The notes beneath the pieces were generated by a model that worked only from the letters and a program-made list of their open reading frames with translations, was not told the DNA's origin and did not search any database. From Rhodospirillales bacterium (lineage in GTDB: Bacteria; Pseudomonadota; Alphaproteobacteria; Rhodospirillales; Casp-alpha2), in assembly GCA_028282185.1 (NCBI GenBank), contig JANQIJ010000100.1, positions 1 through 22,420 of the forward strand: DNA of 22,420 nt. The letters are read 5' to 3'. How positions within the stretch are numbered: the first letter of the stretch is position 1; each line of letters begins with the position of its first letter. Below, piece after piece: positions 21,960-22,420 of the stretch. Made by a program: the position numbers and the translations under genes.

Positions 21960-22418
21960 CTAGTCTCCGGCCTTCTCGGCGCCCTCGACCGCCGTGCACC
22001 GGCGGTCCATCTCTCCCGTTTTCAAGCCCTCTGCGGCGCCGCGGGTCAGGGCATGGACGGTGATCACCCGGTCGTCCACGGCAAGGGTCACCGTGCCCGG
22101 GGTCAAGGTGATGGAATTGGCGAAAATCACATGGCCCAATTCGGTAACCTGGGTGGCGGGCACCCGAATGACCGTCGGATTGACCCGTTTTCGCGGAAAC
22201 AGAATGGCGAGCGCCGTATCGATATTGGCGCTGACGATTTCCTTGCCCAACCAGGGCAGATAGGTGATGAACCGGGGGCTCAGGTGGATCGGGTGGCCTT
22301 CATGGTCGACCACGTCCATGCGCAGCGCGATCACCATGACGGCGATGACGGAGGCCGCGCCAAGGGCGAGAATGAGCGGAATCGTGTAGCCGGACAAAAG
22401 CCACCACAAAACCGACAT
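21960..22418 (-). CDS. mnhE: Mrp antiporter subunit E
   Basis: The 152-residue protein from ATG 22418 contains an N-terminal helix pair (about 4-32), RMDVVDHEGHP (33-43), WLGKEIVSANI (56-66), ILFPRKRVNP (72-81) and the MnhE signature NSITLTPGTVTLAV (101-114), then VHAL. The tail (EMDRRCTAVEGAEKAGD) is polar. MnhE is the first visible gene of the operon. The start is 2 bases from the window edge, so I cannot see its ribosome-binding site or promoter, and an earlier start is possible. Confidence 0.9.
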   Translation of the reverse strand: MSVLWWLLSGYTIPLILALGAASVIAVMVIALRMDVVDHEGHPIHLSPRFITYLPWLGKEIVSANIDTALAILFPRKRVNPTVIRVPATQVTELGHVIFANSITLTPGTVTLAVDDRVITVHALTRGAAEGLKTGEMDRRCTAVEGAEKAGD

Positions 22419-22420
22419 GC

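Overview
The window is GC-rich (by eye in the low-to-mid 60s percent), densely coded chromosome, with third-position G/C bias in all convincing genes. The gene set (LdtR-type MarR regulator, very GCDH-like acyl-CoA dehydrogenase, Anbu-type peptidase cassette, split Mrp antiporter) fits an alphaproteobacterium, probably of the Rhodospirillales type; this is inferred from protein character, not a search. I see no rRNA, tRNA, CRISPR array, insertion sequence or integrase.

Layout. 1-1076: a partial TPR lipoprotein (minus) divergent from an LdtR-like MarR regulator. 1142-3086: a GmhB-like HAD phosphatase and glutaryl-CoA dehydrogenase, both minus. 3308-7312: mostly orphan genes: a membrane-anchored hypothetical (minus), then plus-strand genes for a cysteine-containing lipoprotein, a membrane-anchored alpha/beta hydrolase, a 143-residue hypothetical with its own promoter-like and terminator-like signals, and a Panacea (SocA/DUF4065)-type protein. 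An AT-rich island with nested palindromes (4172-4224) stands out from the GC-rich surroundings. 7491-8429: a PLP fold-type IV transaminase resembling (R)-amine transaminases. 8799-10511: an IlvD/Edd dehydratase of the sugar-acid dehydratase type (minus).

10625-14711: a four-gene plus-strand cassette: circularly permuted ATP-grasp protein, alpha-E protein, transglutaminase-like protein and the proteasome-related peptidase Anbu. The first two genes are 2 bases apart, the third follows after 19 bases, and Anbu follows a 100-base gap holding a perfect 8-bp GC hairpin. This combination is known from comparative genomics and is predicted to make or attach, and to cut, an unidentified peptide-like product. 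It is the best candidate here for a system of unknown biology.

14796-22418: a ten-gene minus-strand operon, tightly overlapped, transcribed from the right edge: mnhE, mnhF, mnhG, a gene for the detached MrpA C-terminal part (DUF4040 plus MbhE-like), mnhB, mnhC, two MnhD-like antiporter subunits, a 91-residue two-helix protein and a third MnhD-like subunit. Together they should form a Mrp-type multisubunit cation/proton antiporter in the inner membrane. The architecture differs from the standard MrpABCDEFG: MrpA is split and there are three large antiporter-like modules. The promoter of this operon lies beyond the right edge or just inside it.
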